Shown piece after piece: positions 60,815 to 64,000 of a DNA stretch of 64,000 nucleotides. The translations under genes were made by a program, and so were the position numbers. This stretch comes from Cupriavidus oxalaticus (GTDB taxonomy: Bacteria; Pseudomonadota; Gammaproteobacteria; Burkholderiales; Burkholderiaceae), in contig NZ_CP038635.1 of NCBI RefSeq assembly GCF_004768545.1, positions 1,612,001 through 1,676,000 on the forward strand, read 5' to 3'. Numbering within the stretch: the first letter of the stretch is position 1; each line of letters begins with the position of its first letter. The notes under the pieces are model-generated. The model saw only the letters and a list, made by a program, of their open reading frames with translations, ran no database searches and was not told the DNA's origin.

Positions 60815-62098
60815 ATGACGACTTTGCAAGCTGCGCGCGCGGCAGCGGCGGCCGCCGGCGCGCGCGCCGACCTGCGCATCGACGGCGAGCGCCTGTGGGA
60901 CACCCTGATGCGCCTGGCCACCATCGGCGCCACGCCCAAGGGCGGCGTATGCCGGCTGGCGCTGACAGACCTGGACCGCCAGGGCCGTGATTTCTTCGTC
61001 GCCGAGGCCAAGGCGGCCGGATGCGCGATCCGTGTCGATGCCATCGGCAATATCTTTGCGCGGCGCGCCGGGCGCGACGATGCCTTGCCACCGGTGATGA
61101 CCGGCAGCCATATCGACACCCAGCCGACCGGCGGCAAGTTCGACGGCAACTACGGTGTGTTCGCCGGCATCGAAGTGCTGCGCACGCTCGCTGACGCCGG
61201 CATCGTCACCGATGCCCCGCTCGAGGTCGCGGTCTGGACCAATGAGGAAGGCTCGCGCTTCGTCCCGGTGATGATGGGCTCGGGCGCGTTCATCGGAGAG
61301 TTTGCGCTGGCGGACGTGCTGCAGCAGCGCGACCGCGATGGCATCTGCGTCGGGCAGGCGCTGCAGGCCATCGGCTATGCCGGGCCGGAGCCGGTCGGTG
61401 CGCGTCCGGTCGGCGCGTACTTTGAAGCGCATATCGAGCAGGGGCCGGTCCTGGAGGCAAACGACACGACCATCGGCGTGGTCACCGGCGCGCTCGGACA
61501 GCGCTGGTACGACGTAGTGCTGACCGGGATGGAAGCGCATGCGGGTCCCACGCCGATGGCGCTGCGCAAGGATGCGCTGCTGGCGGCGTCGGAGCTGGTG
61601 ACCATCGTCAACCGCATCGCGCTCGACCATCCCCCGCACGGCCGCGGCACAGTCGGTTGCCTGGCCGTGCATCCCGATTCGCGCAACGTCATCCCCGGCA
61701 AGGTGACGATGACGGTGGACCTGCGCGCCGGCGACGACGCGGTGCTATCCGCGATGGACGCGGCGCTGCACGGGGAGGTTGCCGCATTGGCGGCGCGCAG
61801 CGGCATCGCCATCGATCTGCAGCAGGTGGTGTACTTTCCGCCGCAGCCGTTCGATGCGCGACTGGTGGAGGCGGTACGAGGCGGCGCGCGGCGGCTCGGC
61901 CATTCCGCCATGGAGGTGATCAGCGGCGCTGGCCATGACGCAGTCTACCTGGCCCGCGTCGCCCCGGCCGCGATGATCTTCGTGCCGTGCAAGGACGGCA
62001 TCAGCCACAACGAAATCGAAGACGCGAGGCCCGAGCACCTTGAGGCCGGCTGCAACGTGCTGCTGCACGCCATGCTCGATGCCGCCACGCGGCAATGA
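60815..62098 (+). CDS. M20-family Zn-dependent amidohydrolase (N-carbamoylase/allantoate type)
   Basis: A 427-residue enzyme of the amidase/hydantoinase-carbamoylase group (PF01546-like, AllC/AmaB). Metal ligands appear in GSHIDTQPTGGKFDGNYGV (His, Asp), TNEEGSRF (Glu-Glu) and HIEQGPVLE; the dimerisation domain follows (PHGRGTVGCLAVHPDSRNVIPG) and the last ligand is in GISHNEIED. ATG 60815 has AAGGA upstream. It hydrolyses a C-N bond in N-carbamoyl-amino acids, ureidoglycolate-like or similar compounds. In the ABC operon, it probably acts on the imported substrate. Confidence 0.9.
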   Translation: MTTLQAARAAAAAAGARADLRIDGERLWDTLMRLATIGATPKGGVCRLALTDLDRQGRDFFVAEAKAAGCAIRVDAIGNIFARRAGRDDALPPVMTGSHIDTQPTGGKFDGNYGVFAGIEVLRTLADAGIVTDAPLEVAVWTNEEGSRFVPVMMGSGAFIGEFALADVLQQRDRDGICVGQALQAIGYAGPEPVGARPVGAYFEAHIEQGPVLEANDTTIGVVTGALGQRWYDVVLTGMEAHAGPTPMALRKDALLAASELVTIVNRIALDHPPHGRGTVGCLAVHPDSRNVIPGKVTMTVDLRAGDDAVLSAMDAALHGEVAALAARSGIAIDLQQVVYFPPQPFDARLVEAVRGGARRLGHSAMEVISGAGHDAVYLARVAPAAMIFVPCKDGISHNEIEDARPEHLEAGCNVLLHAMLDAATRQ

Positions 62099-63609
62099 CA
62101 ACCGAACGGACTGCCCCAATGAAGATCCTGATTGCCCGACTCAATCACGAGACCAATACCTTTTCACCGGTGCCAACGCCGCTAGCGTCGTTCGCGCCGG
62201 CCTATGGCGACGCCGCCTATCGCGCCGCCAAGGGCACTCGCACGGCCGCTGCGGCCTTCATCGACCTGGCCGAGGCCGCCGGCGCCGAAATCGTGGTGCC
62301 GGTGATCGCTGGGGCCAACCCGAGCGGACGCGTCGCCGCTGCCGCCTACACGCACCTGTGCGACACCATCGTCGCAGCCGCCGACGGCTGCGACGCGGTG
62401 ATGCTCGACCTGCATGGCGCAATGGTGGCCGAAAACAGCGACGACGGCGAAGGCGACCTGCTTCGGCGCCTGCGCGGCGTGCTACCGCATGCACCGATCG
62501 CGGTCGCACTCGACCTGCACGGGAACATCACGCAGACCCTTGTCGACCATGCCGACATCGCGGTCAGCTTCAAGACCTACCCGCACGTTGACATGTATGA
62601 AACTGGCGCGCATGCCGGCCGACTGCTGCTGGACATGGTCGCCGGGCGCGTGCGCCCGGTCATGGCGTGGCGGCGCCCGCCGCTGATCACGCACACCTTG
62701 CGCAGCCGCACCGACGAAGGCGCCATGCAGCGCGCCGTGGCGCTGGCGCGCGAGGCCGAGCGGGACGGCATGCTGGCGGTGTCGGTGCTGGCCGGTTTCG
62801 GCCTGGCCGATATCGCCGCGCCATGCCTGAGCGTCATTGTGGTTGGCGACGGCGACCCTGCCAGGGCCGACAGGGTCGCCCGCCGGATCGCGGAGCAGGC
62901 GTGGGCAGAGCGCGATGCCTTTGCCTACCAGGCGGAGCCGCTTGCCAGTTCCATTGCACGCGCGGCACAGCTTGCCGACAGCGCAGACAGTGCGGACGCA
63001 CGACCGGTGCTGCTGCTCGATCATGGCGACAATTGCATGTCCGGCGGCACCTGCGACAACATGGCGGTGCTGCACGAGGCACTGGCGCAAGGACTTACCG
63101 GCATTGCAGTCGGGCCCGTATGCGACCCGGAGGCGGTGGCAGCGCTGGTGGATGCCGGCGTCGGGGCCAGCATCACGCTGCCGGTCGGCGACAAGGTGCC
63201 GTTGCCCCAACTGGATGTCTATCCCCGGGCCAAGCCGCTGACCGGCAAGGTTGCGGCGATCAGCGACGGCGAGTACATCATCACCGGGCCGACCTATACC
63301 GGGCAGCGCATCCGCATGGGGCGCACCGCCTTGCTCGATATCGGCGCAGCGCAGGTGATCGTGACCGAAACCCCGCAAGAGCACTGGGACATGGGGATCT
63401 TCACCCATATCGGCATCGACCCGCATCGGGCGCGGTTCCTGCTGCTGAAGTCGCGCATATATTGCCGTCCGGTGTTCGTCCCGATCGCCAAGGCGGTGGT
63501 CGAGTGCGACGGGGAAGGCGTCACCAGTTCGCGCTACGATCGCTTCCCGTTTCGTCAGGTCAGCAGGCCGGTCTATCCGCTCGACGACTCAGCTGCCTGG
63601 GCAGGCTAA
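62095..63609 (+). CDS. MlrC/M81-family protein
   Basis: A 504-residue protein of the M81 (microcystinase C, MlrC) family. The N-terminus MKILIARLNHETNTFSPVPT, the ANPSGRVAAAAYTHLCD region, ALDLHGNIT, HVDMYETGAHAG and DHGDNCMSGGTCDN in the C-terminal part are typical of the metal-binding family (His and Asp/Glu ligands). ATG 62095 overlaps the previous stop; ATG 62119 is an alternative. It usually cleaves linear peptides or N-substituted amino acids. As last gene in the ABC operon, it likely completes breakdown of the imported compound. Confidence 0.9.
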   Translation: MTTERTAPMKILIARLNHETNTFSPVPTPLASFAPAYGDAAYRAAKGTRTAAAAFIDLAEAAGAEIVVPVIAGANPSGRVAAAAYTHLCDTIVAAADGCDAVMLDLHGAMVAENSDDGEGDLLRRLRGVLPHAPIAVALDLHGNITQTLVDHADIAVSFKTYPHVDMYETGAHAGRLLLDMVAGRVRPVMAWRRPPLITHTLRSRTDEGAMQRAVALAREAERDGMLAVSVLAGFGLADIAAPCLSVIVVGDGDPARADRVARRIAEQAWAERDAFAYQAEPLASSIARAAQLADSADSADARPVLLLDHGDNCMSGGTCDNMAVLHEALAQGLTGIAVGPVCDPEAVAALVDAGVGASITLPVGDKVPLPQLDVYPRAKPLTGKVAAISDGEYIITGPTYTGQRIRMGRTALLDIGAAQVIVTETPQEHWDMGIFTHIGIDPHRARFLLLKSRIYCRPVFVPIAKAVVECDGEGVTSSRYDRFPFRQVSRPVYPLDDSAAWAG

Positions 63610-64000
63610 GGCAGCGCTAGGTCAGCGCACACATTGAGCTGGTTTCGAAACAGGTGGCGGTCTGGCTCTCCGGCCTGACTCCTTGTCGGTGTCACGGGGC
63701 GGCCTTGAGCCACAACGACCGCCGCTCGACGGTGGTGCGCCAGTCCCGCCACAAAGCCCGTCAGGCCGGAGCGCGCGCCGTTGGAGAGGCCCAGCACGTC
63801 GATCGGTGCCTTGACCGCGCCGCTGGTGATGTTGATGATGCGGCCCCACTTGCGCGCGATCATGCCGTCGACGGTGGCCTTGATCAGGTCGATCGGCGTC
63901 AGCATATTGGCGTTGAGCGCGGCCATCCACGTGTCGCGGTCCCAGTCGCGGAAGTTGCCCGGCGGCGGGCCGCCGGCGTTGTTGACCAGGATGTCGAGAT
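63606..64000 (-). pseudogene. 3'-truncated FabG-like short-chain dehydrogenase, 5' end outside window
   Basis: The frame entering from the window edge is a Rossmann SDR (DLDILVNNAGG, INITSGAVKAP and LSNGARSGLTGFVAGLA). After about 63735 the sequence stops matching the family: the strand with the PG-motif and all C-terminal SDR parts is absent, and an unrelated 40-residue tail runs to the stop at 63606. I read it as a broken SDR whose C-terminus was lost. The Tyr of YxxxK reads as Ser-Asn-Gly-Ala-Arg, known in this subgroup. Confidence 0.65.

Overview
The window looks like a chromosomal segment from a Burkholderiales beta-proteobacterium, most likely Cupriavidus or a close relative. The reasons are high GC with strongly GC-rich third codon positions, four orphan Bug-type (TctC) periplasmic receptors, a PanP-like decarboxylase, an acdR/acdS ACC-deaminase pair and many LysR and GntR regulators. 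This assignment is inference from gene content. No rRNA, tRNA, CRISPR array, intact insertion sequence or replication origin was recognised.

Layout. 1-3716: end of an exopolysaccharide locus (partial clan-A glycoside hydrolase, GT4 glycosyltransferase, undecaprenyl-phosphate sugar phosphotransferase). 4340-10008: two paralogous cytoplasmic proteins of unknown function flanking a lipoprotein and an outer-membrane protein. 10204-13319: uxuA, a Bug receptor and a divergent GntR regulator with two matching operators. 13456-16758: sdhCDAB, divergent from a LysR gene. 17965-23174: a LysR gene followed by an overlapping set (EthD-like barrel protein, MFS transporter, DUF2848 protein, amidase). 23242-28806: oxidoreductase, Bug receptor, small hydrolase and a MASE1 histidine kinase/NarL-type response regulator. 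29215: a small secreted protein with D-x-[YF]-x-D-G repeats behind a hairpin-rich leader. 29668-35677: LysR/Bug pair with an ATAC-N7-GTAT site, cold-shock protein, citrate transporter with an isocitrate-dehydrogenase-family enzyme, and a RutE-like nitroreductase. 35950-41276: an LRAT-type gene remnant, an EF-P-like protein lacking the modifiable tip residue, two small hypothetical proteins, an AI-2E-type permease, a TetR regulator and a membrane hydrolase. 41640-44827: an AT-richer island with a FemAB/GNAT-type acyltransferase and a metallo-beta-lactamase/Rieske fusion. 44951-52860: acdR/acdS with a Bug receptor, acetyl-CoA-synthetase-type ligase, double-ACT protein, SDR and PLP decarboxylase. 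53142-54770: a second repeat peptide beside an intact LRAT protein, then a histone-H1-like basic protein. 54861-63609: GntR regulator divergent from a five-gene Liv-type ABC operon that continues into an M20 amidohydrolase and an MlrC-type M81 protein, followed by a truncated SDR at the window edge.

Most of the segment is catabolic: small regulator/uptake/enzyme modules for carboxylates, amides, sugar acids and ACC, around one core operon (sdhCDAB). The parts least explained by known biology are the repeat-peptide family (29215 and 53142) with its LRAT neighbour and remnant, the MBL-Rieske fusion in its island, the tip-less EF-P paralogue and the paralogue pair at 4340 and 9064.
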